Shown here: positions 36,187 through 47,500 of the stretch, piece after piece
Position numbering within the stretch: position 1 is the first letter of the stretch
Layout of the letters: each line of letters opens with the position of its first letter
Origin: Sternotherus odoratus
Lineage: Eukaryota; Chordata; Testudines; Kinosternidae
Reading direction: 5' to 3'
DNA length: 64,000 nucleotides
Assembly (NCBI GenBank): GCA_032164245.1
Contig: JAVMKO010000005.1
Location: 58,575,442 to 58,639,441, forward strand
Translations under genes and position numbers: made by a program
The notes under the pieces: generated by a model
Database searches by the model: none
The model's input: only the letters and a program-made list of their open reading frames with translations
What the model was told of the DNA's origin: nothing

Positions 36187-36471
36187 ATGAATGACATCAC
36201 TTTGCTGAGAATTTCTCGGAGAGATAGAGAGCGCATGCTCCTTGACTCCATGCAAAGTCCTGGTCCATACGCCGCAATGCTAGCCTGCTCAATGATACCA
36301 GACAACTTACTACTTTCGTGGCGTGGGATGGTCTCCTATCACGGGGGACCACATAAGGCGGCTCTCCCCAGAAATCTGCTGCGGAGGATTCATCGCTACC
36401 TCCTGGATAACTTCATTGAAATGTCCGCGGAGGACTTCTGGTCAATCCCGGAGTATATTGACAAACTCTGA
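36187..36471 (+). CDS. Unrecognised 94-codon frame inside the Harbinger, antisense within the Myb gene intron
   Basis: ATG at 36187 follows TTTCAAACAG|GCAACC, a plausible splice acceptor and start context. It runs 94 codons to TGA without interruption, in an element whose other genes are broken. The product would start MNDITLLRISRRDRERML and contain LSWRGMVSYHGGPHKAALP and LRRIHRYLLDNFIEMSAED. It is mixed charged and helical, without a signal peptide or membrane segment. AATAAA follows at 36527-36532, 56 nt after the stop. I do not recognise the family. It could be a third element gene, the last exon of a longer plus-strand transcript, or captured host sequence. Confidence 0.45.
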   Translation: MNDITLLRISRRDRERMLLDSMQSPGPYAAMLACSMIPDNLLLSWRGMVSYHGGPHKAALPRNLLRRIHRYLLDNFIEMSAEDFWSIPEYIDKL

Positions 36472-36526
36472 GTAGAAATTGACCAGCAATGAAAGCACGC
36501 TAAGTCCTTAGGGCAAGTTACTCATT

Positions 36527-36532
36527 AATAAA
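36527..36532 (+). terminator. Poly(A) signal after the 94-codon frame
   Basis: AATAAA within CATTAATAAATGC, 56 nt downstream of the TGA, consistent with an independent plus-strand transcript. Confidence 0.4.
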
Positions 36533-38308
36533 TGCTTCCTTTACAAAATCACACGTCATGTAATCACTTAAAAAAGAAACACTTACCCCCCTGGGAGGCT
36601 TGTGAGGGTACTGGCTCCAGGGTGATAAACAGCTCCTGGCTCTCTGGGAACACGGGTTCTCCGCTGGGCTCCTGCTGCTCCGTGAGATTTTCCTCTTCTT
36701 CATGGTCGTCCTCCTCGGAATCAGTCTCCTCCCTGACTATTATCCCATTGGTGGAGTCCACGCAGACCGGCGCGATGGTGGTGGGGGCGCCCCCCATTAT
36801 CGCATTTAGTTCATTGTAGAACCTGCATGTCCGTGGCGCGCCCCCTGATCGTCCGTTTGCCTCCTTGGCTTTCTGGAACGATTGCCTCAGCTCCTTAATT
36901 TTCACGCGGCACTGTGTGGTGTCCCTGTTGTGGCCCCTTTCTAGCATGGCCTTGGAGACTCTTCCATAGGTGTTGGCATTCCGTTTGTTGTTGCGGAGTT
37001 CCAACATCACGGATTCCTCTCCCCAGATAGCGATGAGATCCAGCACCTCACGAGTGGACCATGCTGGAGCTCTTTTCCTCTGGCTGGTCTCCAGGGCAGA
37101 TGAGCTCAGCATGGATTCTTGTGATGCTGAGCTCTGCATGGCGGCTAGTGCTGCTGATTGCTCTGAATGGCGACTGAGCAGTTCAGGTGAGCTGGCCACG
37201 CTGACCAAACAGGAAATGGAATTCAAATGTTCCCGGGTCTTATCTACCTGGCCAGAACAGCGAGTTCAGAGTGCAGTCCAGAGCGGTCACAGTGGAGCAG
37301 TGAGGCAGTCCAGAGCGGTCAGAATGGAGCATTGTGGGACAGCCTCTGGAGGCTATTAATGTCGGTTCCGTCTTCGCTAGCCCACAGTCGAGCTTGGAAT
37401 GTCGAAATTAGCCTTACTTCTCTCATCAGGCAGGAGTTCCAAATTCGATCTTGAGGGCCTTTTACATCGACGTTAAGAGCATGTATGTGAAGACAGGCAC
37501 ACGTTTAATTCGACCTAACGTCGTTAACATCGAATTAAAGTGGTAGTGAAGACAGGCCCATCCTTGTGAAAGCAACACTAAGCAGGATTGGCAGAAAACT
37601 CCGTCTGCCATTCTTTGATGGCTCATAAAAACTTGTTAAATTGTCAAAAAGTATTTAACAGACCCACAGGATTGTTTAAACTAAAAGAATCTTCCTTGGA
37701 ACTAATGAAAATAAAGATATTTATGCTGGACTACAGTGTACATTTTTAGAAATGGAGATAATGAGGAATATTGACCTGTGTGTAGAACAGGGAACTTAAG
37801 AGTTAAGATTCCTGTGTTCTATTCCCAGGTCCACCATGATTAACTCTATCTTTAGAGAGGTTGTAATCTCTGTCCTCCAGGTCTAAAAACTAGTTCTCAG
37901 GCATATTGTGGGATTTACTCTTTGGAAAGTGTGTAGAAATCTTTGTGTGTGTGTGCGTGATATATAATATGTTAAAAGAAACAGCTGTGGTTCTAAGTGA
38001 GTATTAACACTGAGGTGTATTTGTTAATTTTCTCTTTTGTTCACCTGGTTAATCTACTTTGCCAGTTCACAAAAGTAAAAGTCTCAAGACCGCTTTTTCT
38101 TTCTACTCTTTATTTTTAGGTTTCAAGAATCAGAAGTTCTAAAGGGAGGGGCTGGGAAGGATTGCAGAATGAAGCAAAGCTTGTGTTCTCACACCTTGTT
38201 CTTTAGTACCAGATATGGCACTATGCCCTCCTAGATGCTCTTATTCTTAACAGCACAGGACTGTTGTTGTTAAACTGTCTCTTAATACTTCAGGTGCACC
38301 TTATATAC

Positions 38309-38772
38309 CAGGGGTTCTCAAAGTGGGGGTCGCGACCCCTCGAGGGGTCGCAGGTCACTTTTGTGGGGGTCACCAGACCCTACTCCAGTAACTCCCTGCT
38401 GCGGGATCTCCAGGGCCGCGGGCGGCTGCGATCTCCGGGGCCGCCGGCGGCTGCCTGAGCAGCCATGATCTCCGGGGCTGCCGGCGGCTGCGATCTCCGA
38501 GGCTGCCGGAGCCGCGATCGCCGGAGCCGCCTGCAGTGGCTCGAGCTGCGATACCCGGGCAACGACGAGCCCTGGTGGCTGCTCGAGCCCCAAGCCCCGG
38601 TTGCCGGCGGGGACCAGGGCCGGGGCGTTCATCAAGGTTTTTTTTTTTTTGTGGGGTGTTTTTTTTTGTTTGTTTTGTTTTTGGTAATTCGGCGGCTTTT
38701 CGGTGGAGGGGTCGCGAGGGGCCCCCAGAGTACAAAAAGGGGTCGCGGTCTCACAAAGTTTGAGAACCTCTG
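38309..38772. mobile_element. Nonautonomous hAT element, 464 bp
   Basis: TTATATAC flanks it at 38301-38308 and 38773-38780. The ends CAGGGGTTCTCAAA and TTTGAGAACCTCTG are inverted repeats, with GGGTCGCG boxes inside both. The interior is GC-rich with CCGGCGGCTGCGATCTCCG-like repeats, then a T-run at 38638-38650. Confidence 0.9.
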
Positions 38773-39064
38773 TTATATACCTTTAAACTTAGAGTTAACT
38801 TGACAAATTCTGCTCCATGTTCTAGTGCTTGAATGAAGCCTCTGCACCCCTTTACGAGCTGCTTAAGGGCAGTTCCAGCATTGAGAGATCTGCCAGCTTT
38901 GGTTCGCAGGCAGACGTAGGCACTGCCTAAGGTATTTAAGATTACTCAAGGTGACTCCACTGCTGCAGCAACAGGGCTGGCACTTGCTCTCTCCATTTAT
39001 GTAAGAGCCATGAGGGAGTTTCCCCTCCACCACAAGAGGAAACTAGCACTACAGGGACTATGAA

Positions 39065-39498
39065 TAAGGCTAAGATTTTGTCACGGATGTTTTTAGTCAA
39101 AGTCGCAGACAGGTCTTGGGCAAAAAATAAAAATTCACAGAAGCTGTGACCTGGTGGTGGATTTGACTAAAAATATTCATGACAAAATGGGGATCTGGGG
39201 GTCCACACACCGCCTGAAGCAGTGCAGCTGCACAGGGGCTGGGAGCCCCCTACACAGCTGGGGGCTGCGGGGTACCTCTGCCATGTGCTGCTCTAGGGGT
39301 CTCTGCTGCCTGTGGAAGCTGTGGGGTGCTCCCACCTCCTGCAGCTCCCCAGGGGCCCACAGTAGCCAGGTGTTCCAGAGACTGCCAGAGGTGGCAGGGG
39401 GCACTGCAGCTCCCAACCACCACAGGCTGCAATCACGGAAGTTGCTGGAAGTCAGAGTCCATGACTTCTGCCACCTCCATGACTAAATCCTAGTCCTA
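39065..39498. mobile_element. TIR element of an unclassified DNA transposon family, copy 1
   Basis: TAAGGCTAAGATTTTGTCAC at the left recurs in the copy at 40469. The right end CATGACTAAATCCTAGTCCTA is the decayed inverse. A subterminal palindrome (TTTTTAGTCAAAGTCGCAG and the inverse TTTGACTAAAAATATTCATG) sits near the left end. A GC-rich interior follows, with no coding sequence. Confidence 0.65.
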
Positions 39499-40468
39499 GC
39501 TGTGAATCCTAGTAGTAATGCATGTAACCATCTTTCCCCCCAAAAATACTTTTGAATATAGCAGCTCAGATATTTTAAGTAGTCATACTCCTTTGGGGCA
39601 AATGTTAAAACATGACAGAACACATTTTCAATCTCTTGATCCTACTGAAAAGTCCAACAATAGACAGATACATAATGTACAATAGAGTGAAAGCTGTCAA
39701 ACCACAGACAAATTGACTGCTTATTAGAGGTGGTCTAAGAAAGATAGAGCAGAATTTTGCTCCTTACAGTTGGGGAACTGCATTAACATCTAGTTGAAAA
39801 GTTAACTTACACTTCATTACAGTAACAGTAGATATAAAAGACATGTTTTGAGATAAGAAAATTATTATCTAGTAAATCTAATTAATCTTCTAAAACTTCT
39901 ACATGTATTATTAATCAGGCTTTTAGAAAATAGCTGCACTTAGTCTGCTCTCCCTCAAGTTATATTTGGTCACTGACTTCCATAATCTAAATTCACCATT
40001 CAAAGAGACAAGTTCCCACTGTGCGAGACTTAAGGCAAGGTAACATCAACAAGTTCTCTGTCACCTTAAATTAACAGAGTGAATTGTTTCACTACATCTT
40101 CTGGCTCAGATCATTGCACATTATCCTGTATAATGTAGCCACTTGTTAGTGTTCCTGCAGCCTTAGGGACATTACTCTCTGATATTGGAAGACTGAACTA
40201 GAGAAAAACATGTAGGTGGAATTTTAACCAAAAATGTTGGTAAAAATTATTTACTGAAAGCCTGGGAAAACAGTTCTAACCTAGAACAGGCAGAGACTTC
40301 TCTACACTACAAAAGTAAAGTCTGTCTCTGCTAATGTGGAAGAAAAACACCTACCCAAAAAAGGGTAGTTCTATCTTAATGCCTATTGCCAATAGGTGTG
40401 GTGGGGTTTTCTTTGGGTGGGAGGGGAGAGGAATTGTACTTTTCAGTAAGAAGCAAACACAATAGAGG

Positions 40469-41110
40469 TAAGGCTAAGATTTTGTCACTGATACTTTTAG
40501 TGCAAGTCAGGGACAGGTCACGGTCAATAAACAAAAATTCACGGAAGCCTGTCCCTGACTTACATATATTTTTAGTGCAATAAAATGGGTAGGTGAAGGG
40601 TCCAGCACGCATCCTTGCTGGGGCTCTTGTATCCCCCACTGCCCCATTGCCTATGGCTCAGAGCTCCAGGATCTCCTGGCCATCTGGGAGCTCCATGGCT
40701 GGAAGCCATGAGGGTCCCCCGGGACAGGCAACTCATGATAGAAGTATGGAGGGCCAAGAGCCCCTCCAGTAGGGTCAAGTGCCGCCAGCAGCCAGCCTGG
40801 GCCAGAGCTGGAAGGAAAGAGGTGGGGCCAGAGCCTCTCCTCTTCCAGCCATCCTGCCTGGCACAGTGCAGTGGAAGAGTAGCCAAACATGCTGGGGGGA
40901 GCTGGCACAGCAGGAGGACAGAGCCTGCCCCCACCCCCAGTAATGCGGGATGGTGTAGGGGTAGAGAGAGTGCAGGGGCAGCAAGGAGTCATGTGGGGAG
41001 GACACATCCTCCCCTTTAGTTGCTGCCCCCTTTGTGTCCCTCCCATGAGTCACCAGTGGCACTCTGCCACCCGTGACTTCTGCAACATCCATGACAAAAC
41101 TGTAACCTTA
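40469..41110. mobile_element. TIR element of the same family, copy 2
   Basis: Left end TAAGGCTAAGATTTTGTCAC and right end CATGACAAAACTGTAACCTTA form inverted repeats. The subterminal TTTTAGTGCAAGTCAGGGAC is mirrored by GTCCCTGACTTACATATATT. The interior differs from copy 1, so the two share mainly their ends. It ends about 310 bp from the 3' end of TMEM254. Confidence 0.7.
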
Positions 41111-41422
41111 GAGGCCATTAAACAACCAACTGAGGGCAGTGATATTTGGTCTCTGACCCAATCTGGACTGAAATTTGCAACCACAAAGTGTGATGCTCCA
41201 TGTTCCCATACTAATTTCTTGAGCTATCAAGTGAGCCCATATCTCATACCAGGCATTTCAAAATAGCTGTGATGTCACAAGACTGCCTTGGCACAAGTGC
41301 ACTGATTCACATTATGAAGAATGCATTTTAGATCATACACAGAAACTAAGCACATAGGGTGGATCCACTTTCTACGAACAAAGTTGAAATAAATTAGCCT
41401 CATTTGCCTCTCTCCCAATCCT

Positions 41423-41543
41423 TTATCTCTGCTTCTTAGGTGGAGGCTTGTATGCTAGTAGGTGCGAGAGAGAAGCTATACCAAAGAGGAAGGTTTGGAT
41501 GAACCATCGACGTTGAACAGAGCTGTCAGTGATGCCTTTGATC
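41423..41543 (-). CDS. TMEM254: TMEM254 exon 4 (coding part)
   Basis: The acceptor is TTGTTTTACTGCAG. The exon encodes IKGITDSSVQRRW, the third helix FIQTFLFGIASLSHLLAY, and the basic tail KPPPKKQR, then TAA. No AATAAA is obvious directly downstream on the minus strand. Confidence 0.9.
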
Positions 41544-44500
41544 CTGCAGTAAAACAAAGTTAGATTTTATTTAACCTACTATAGGCTCTCCATAAAAGTG
41601 GTCTGTGAAATGGATCTAACAGACGACTGATGACATTGATTGATGCTTACAGCGCAAAGTATCTTGATGTGAGTAGCGTTTAGTAGTGAGGCCCAACTTT
41701 TACCCTCCATTTAACACAGTCCTCTGTACCACTAATGAAGACTTGTTAACCACGACCACTAGACATGTTTTTCTGACATTTTAACTCAAGTTATTGATAC
41801 TGTCAATGTTAACATTATGTACTGTCTAAGCCTCATTTCCTATATATACTGAAGTGCAAAATAAGCATGGGATAGGAGACATTTGGCATTACTTGTGTAA
41901 AGTAATTATGAAGTCAAGTACAGTACTGCTAAGCAAATCCCTACATGATAGAGTTTACTAATGTATTTTCACTATGGAAAGAGCTTTTCAGTCACAGTGG
42001 CAGCCTGGAGAATAGAGCGCAAATTAAAATTACACACAGACCTTCTTTGCTATCTTATGAAGCAGGAATTTCAGGGACAGTGATGAGTTAAAATTGTGAA
42101 CAGCTGATTTGCATGTGGAAAGTTGATTCTGTGGAAACACCATTAGCTAAACAGACTAATGCCTTTCAGTGATTTATGTAATGATTTCAGACTACTTTGT
42201 CAATTAAAGAAATGGGCTGCACAGTCATGGTTAGCAATCCCAAGAACAGTACATCACAGTGTAGAGCAGGGGTGGGGAACCTCCGGCCCGCGGGCCTTAT
42301 ACGGCCCGCCAAAGCATTCCATTCGGCCCGTGCGCGTCCCTGGCCGGCAGCTCCCCCAGGCGCTTCCCGGCCCCTTTGCCGAACGCGGAGCTGCCCCCGC
42401 TTGGCGGCACGGGGCGGCTCCACGCTCAGTGAAGAGGCTGGAAACGCCTGGGGGAGCCGCCGGCCAGGGACGCGCGCGGGCAACCAGGCGGGGGCGGCTC
42501 CCCCAGGCGCTTCCCGGCTCCTTCGCTGAACGCGGAGCTGTCCCCGCCTGGCAGCCCAGGACGGCTCCGTGCTCGACGAAGAGGCCGGAAGCGCCTGGGG
42601 GAGCTGCCGGCCAGGCACGCGTGCGGGCTGCCATGTGGAGGCGGCTCCGCGCTCGGCAAAGGGGCTGGGAAGCGCCTGGGGGAGCCGCCGGCGCCGCGTG
42701 GCCACCATTAGCCGGGCGGGGTAAGGAGGAGCTGTGGGGAGCTGATGGTCAAGGAGGTGTGGGGGGGAGGCTGGGCTGGGGGGCAGGCAAGGGGGCGGTG
42801 GGGGGGAGGCCGGGCAGGGAGGGGGGGCAGGAGACTAGGCTGGATGGGGTGGGTGCGGGAGGGAAGGAGGTTGGGGGGGGGGAGGCTGGGCTGGGCGGGT
42901 CAGGCATGGGGGGCAGGAAGCTGAGTTGGGAGGAGGTTAGGTTCGGTGGGATGGGCCGGGCCAGGCAGGGGTGGGGGAGGAAAGGTGGCTAGATGGGGGG
43001 GACTGGGGGGGGTAAAGGAAGGTCACCCCCTACACCCAGGCTGACAGTGGGAGCTGACTGGGGCAGGCGGCAGGACCCCGGCTGGCAAGGGGCCAGCGGG
43101 GGAAACCCCAAAGCAGTGCAGGGCTAAGCACTCTGCCTGCCACTGCTTTGGTGTTTCCCCCGCTGGCCCCTTGCCAGCTGGCGTCTCAACTCCCATTGCC
43201 AGCCTGGGCTTCCTTGGGGGGGGGGGGCGACTGGCCCGTGAATGATATCATAAAGGTCCAAATGGCCCTTCGCAGAAAAAAGGTTCCCCACCCCTGGTGT
43301 AGAGGGAGCAATACTAACCCAGATCCACTGAGATTACACTTGAGTAGTTTTCCCAACTGCCTTTGAATTAATACAGTTTGCAACTTTTGTACTGACTATA
43401 CATTTCCAAGGTAAATTCAAACAAAATGAACATACAAGGCACATTTAACGCTAATTTAGCTTAACTCTTGAATGTTCACTAAAAGATTTGTGACCTCAAC
43501 AGGTGCAAGGTTGGCTAACTATTTTGGTGTTTCTCCATAGTGCAGCAAGGAGGAAGAGAAATGGTCTGGTGCAGGATCAAATTCCAGAGTGTGGTCTGAA
43601 GCAGATTTCACAGCTCCACAAGCATTCTGAGAGCCTATCCTCTTCTAGCCAGCACTTGCTACTGAAGGCAGCACACCTGCTAGCTAGTGCAAGCCTCCAA
43701 CCCTCTTCTTCCCCTATCAGTTGCTACTGCTTTGGAAACATAACTTTCATTGGTGAAACCATCAGAAGAATGGCTTCTTCCCATGCTGCAGCCATTTCCA
43801 AGAGCACACCGCATATGCTAGAAGTCACTGTAGACTAAGTATGGGAATGCATTGAGATTCATTTAAAAAAACAATCCCCCAAAATGTGAAGCTCTAACTT
43901 TCCTGCCCTTCCTTATAGTGAGTGGGGAAAGGGACAAGAGATAATGCTACAAAAGCTTCTAACAAACTGGTCAGGAACTAAGTGAAAAGCTCATTATCGG
44001 AGGTATAAAAATAGCTGATGGGCTAAACTCAAGGTCTGATTTAATATGTGTAATAGATGAAGCTTTAACTATAGATGCTGCCTCAACTTACTTGGTGCTC
44101 CCTCTACCAATTGCAACTAAAGTATCCTAACCTGGTTTATGCTGTTGGGCCCTGTCGAGGTGAGGAAGATGAAGAGATAGACAGTGTTAACTAATACATG
44201 TGAACATGTTTTTAGTACCTACTGTAAAGAAAGGCAGTGTTTAAAACACACTAGTTCTGTAGTTCAAACAGGGCTTTAGCGTTCAATTTTTTTCTGCATT
44301 CATTGACAGTTTTTCAAATAGTGTAACTTGCTTATGCAAGATTAGACTCTTGCAAAAAGTGTGTATATATAATCTAGGCAAACAAATACTTTCTACCCTC
44401 AATGAGACTTAACTGTTAGATTTAATTTTCTGTCTCCTTAGTAATGTCTACAAGTACTACTGGAAAGTGGATGGTCGTATCATTGGAATTATATTAACAG

Positions 44501-47500
44501 CATCTGCCCGGGCAGAGGCTTATCAAAAACAACGTGTTAAGTGAGTAGTCTCTCTTTCTTCCTTTTCATAGCACTTCACATTTTGATAATGCTTTATTAA
44601 ACTTAAGTGCTTCCTGTAGGGTGCAAAACCTAGAAAGGGGTTGTCACACCTACTATGTTTGACATCAGGCAGATGCTCTTATACCTAAGATTGTGCACAA
44701 TCTTAGGTATTTTTAACTGTGAGAGAAGTCTGCCCTTTCTACCCTTTAAAACTGGGATGTTATATAACTGCAAATAGACATCACTTCATACTCCCCTTCT
44801 AATTAAATCAACTGAGAACAACTTTTTTTTTCAAATACATATAATCTAAGGCCCTTATTAAGCCACTTTTAACTGGAAAAAACAAAAGCACTCTTTACTT
44901 GGAAGTTTTGTCTGAATAAGGAGTGCCAGACAGTCTGTGACAAGTAGCAGAAGAGCATGTGTAGCGTTCCAGAACACTGAATGAGACTGTCTTCCCTTTC
45001 CCAGTACACATGAACCAAGACGTAAGCAAGACTGCAACTTTGAGTTGGCAGAAGAGCTACATAATAAGTTGTAAAAAAATCAGTTGGAAGTACAGTGAAA
45101 CCTCGATTTAACGGACCTCCATTTAACGGACTTCGGATGCAACGGACAAAATTTTTCAGAAAGTCTGATGCATCCGAAATCCGTTTGTGGAGGGCTGGCT
45201 GTGGGCTCCCTGCTGCTGCCCAAGGTTGAAGCTGCGGGCGGGCTGCCGCCGGCTCCCCGCACCAGGTGGTCTTGCTGGCGGGTCCCGGAGCCGGGACCCG
45301 TGCGGACTGACTGTCCGCTCTCCTGCCGCCAGAGGTTGAAGCTGCGGGCGGGCTGCCGCCCGGCTCCCCACAGCAGCTGGTCTTGCTGGCGGGTCCCGGC
45401 TCCCGGGACCCGTGCGGACTGACTGTCCGCTCCCTGCGGCCGCCGGGGTTGCAGCCGCGGGCGGGCTGGTTGCCGGCTGCGGGTTGCGGCCCCCTCTCTG
45501 TGGTGGCGGGGGGCTGCGGGGCTGCCGCGCCGACCATTTGGCGGTGGGGCTGCTGCTCCCACAGCTCGGTTTGGGGTTTTTTCCCTTTCTTTCTTTCTTT
45601 TTTTTTTTTGTTTGCGGCAGGAGCTCAGGACCCTCAGTTTGAAAAAACGCTGGATGAGCATGTGATCACACCTCATCCCGCGAGTTTTGTGGAGTGACTT
45701 TCTGCAGCATTTTTAACACGTGCTGGTAGATGTTCTGACCTGCGGTAAGCCAGGCCCCAGCCCTGTGCATTTTTTTACTAAAGGTACTGGACCTATTCCG
45801 TATAAATTTAAATTTGTGTATGTATGGCAAAACACATCCGTGTTACCCTAACCTTAAAATATGGAGAAACGGAAAAGAGTTAATTTAACGCTAAATCAAA
45901 AATTAGAAGTCATACAAAAGTTGGAATCGGGAGTGGCTGTGTCTCGTATATGTGAGCAATATGGCATAAAAAAGCAAACTGTATCGGACATTAAAAAAAA
46001 CAAAGACAAAATAAAAAAATTTACGTTACTATGTGATGTTGGTGAAAACACCAATCCCAGAAAACATATGAAATTGGCACGTGAAACTTCAGTTGAAGAA
46101 GCATGGTTGAAGTGGTACGTACAACAACGTTCTTGTGGGGTTCCAGTTCGGGCAGTTGAATTGAAATCTGCAGCAATTAAATTAGCAAATCATATGAACA
46201 CACCATTCAAAGCAAGTGATGGATGGCTTTGGCGCTTTCGCAAAAGGCACGAACTTATGAACAAACGAATTTACGGCGAAGCTTCAAGTGCTCCAACAGA
46301 AGATATTGAACCGTTTAGGCAAAAATTAATAGAACGTATAACTAACGAAATGCTATTAAGGTCTCAGATTTACAATGCTGACGAAACTGGTTTGTTCTGG
46401 CGTTCTCTGCCTGAAAACACACAAGCCTCCAAATATGAAAAATCGACACCTGGAAGAAAAAATCAGCAAAGACAGGATCTCGGTGCTGCTTTGTGCCAAC
46501 GCCGATGGAGCGCATAAACTGACACCTGTAATTGTTGGCAAATCTTGTAAACCTAGAGTTTTAAAAAATATAATGGATCAGCTGCCCGTTTTATCCTATA
46601 ACTCTACAAAGGGCTGGTTCACCTCAAAGATTTTCCAAGATTGGTTTTTCGAACACTTTGTACCTGCAGTCAGGAAATTTCAAGGCGAAGAGCTTGGAAT
46701 ACCACCGGAAGATGTGAAATGTTTATTGCTTTTAGACAACGCTCCTGCTCATCCATCCGAAAATATTTTATGTTCAGAAGATGGCAAATTTAGATGTGTA
46801 TATTTTTGCCAAAAAATACATCATCACTTATCCAGCCCATGGACCAGGGGATAATTCTGGCAACCAAACGAATATACCGCAAAAAGTTTTTAGAGGAAGT
46901 AATGGTTGTATTGCAGGATGAAGATAATGAAGAAGATACAAGAGGACAGCGTACCTTACAAAACTTAAAGAGCTACAGTTTGAAATCGGCAATTTTTAAT
47001 TTTGCTGCAGCATGGAAAGAAGTGAAAGTGCAAACATTGGAAAATGGTTGGAAGAATTTGCTTGACAACGAAGATGCAGACTTGGATTTAAAAGGGCTAG
47101 AGGCTACTGATTACTGTAGGACAATACAGAATATTGGTGGAGAAGAAGTAGCTGAGGAAGATGTTTTACAGTGGTTAGAAGAAGATGAAGGTGACCCTGG
47201 GTATCACATCATGAGTGAAAGTGAAATAGCATCTGAGGTAATGACCTTGGAAGATGAGGATGGGAGTGAAGATAATGAGGAAGAAGAAACAACACACCCA
47301 AAAATAAAGTTATCAGTGATTAGATCACATCTCGACGATCTAATAACATTTATTGACAATTCATCAGATAATGAAATTCAGCCTTATTACACCCATTTTC
47401 GTAATTTTAGGGAGTTAATTATAAAAAAACAGCAGACTTCAAAAGTTCAAACAAAAGTTGATAGTTTTTTCAAAGCAGGATTACCTAAAGCAAGCACCTC

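Larger units (their letters stand above)
35004..37139 (-). pseudogene. Harbinger Myb/SANT-like DNA-binding protein gene, two exons, probably disrupted
   Basis: Exon 1 (37139 to 36587) starts MQSSASQESML and carries a Myb/SANT-like trihelix domain: KRAPAWSTREVLDLIAIWGE, ELRNNKRNANTYGRVSKAML, TQCRVKIKELRQSFQKAKE. An acidic stretch and SQELFITLEP follow. The donor GTAAGT lies at 36586-36581. Exon 2 begins at 35442 after GCATCGCAG and encodes IRKRKNKTRTRDEMFSEL, an Arg/Glu-rich coiled coil and a basic tail. In the family this protein recruits the transposase to DNA and the nucleus. As spliced, exon 1 (ending in phase 1 after a G run) does not enter exon 2 in the family frame. A second one-base shift lies near 35285-35310, between the GIES and AAAEKREERE parts. 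Either indels or a different splice site explain this. Confidence 0.75.
33082..37559 (+). mobile_element. Full-length Harbinger (PIF) transposon, 4478 bp
   Basis: It is bounded by ATC direct repeats (33079-33081 and 37560-37562), the 3-bp duplication expected for PIF/Harbinger. The left end GGGTATGTCTTCACTAC pairs with GTAGTGAAGACAGGCCC at the right, and subterminal copies of GTCTTCAC/GTGAAGAC lie at both ends. It carries a plus-strand HARBI1-type transposase (33443-34766), a minus-strand Myb/SANT-like gene (37139 to 35004) converging on it, and an extra plus-strand frame (36187-36471). Autonomous Harbingers encode exactly such a transposase and Myb-like pair. The copy is complete in structure but damaged in both genes. 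Confidence 0.9.

Noticed and set aside
42159..42992. 277-codon frame
   Set aside because: It crosses the left border of a hAT (42267) and runs through GC-rich hairpin repeats that are open on both strands. There is no splice or family support.
43503..43838. 111-codon plus-strand frame in TMEM254 intron 3
   Set aside because: Ser/Ala-rich, with no motif, no plausible donor, and no link to the exon candidate at 44442.
44869..45676. Overlapping 198-222 codon minus-strand frames
   Set aside because: They cover the Tigger end and its GC-rich leader. The reading is a compositional shadow and extends beyond the transposon border.
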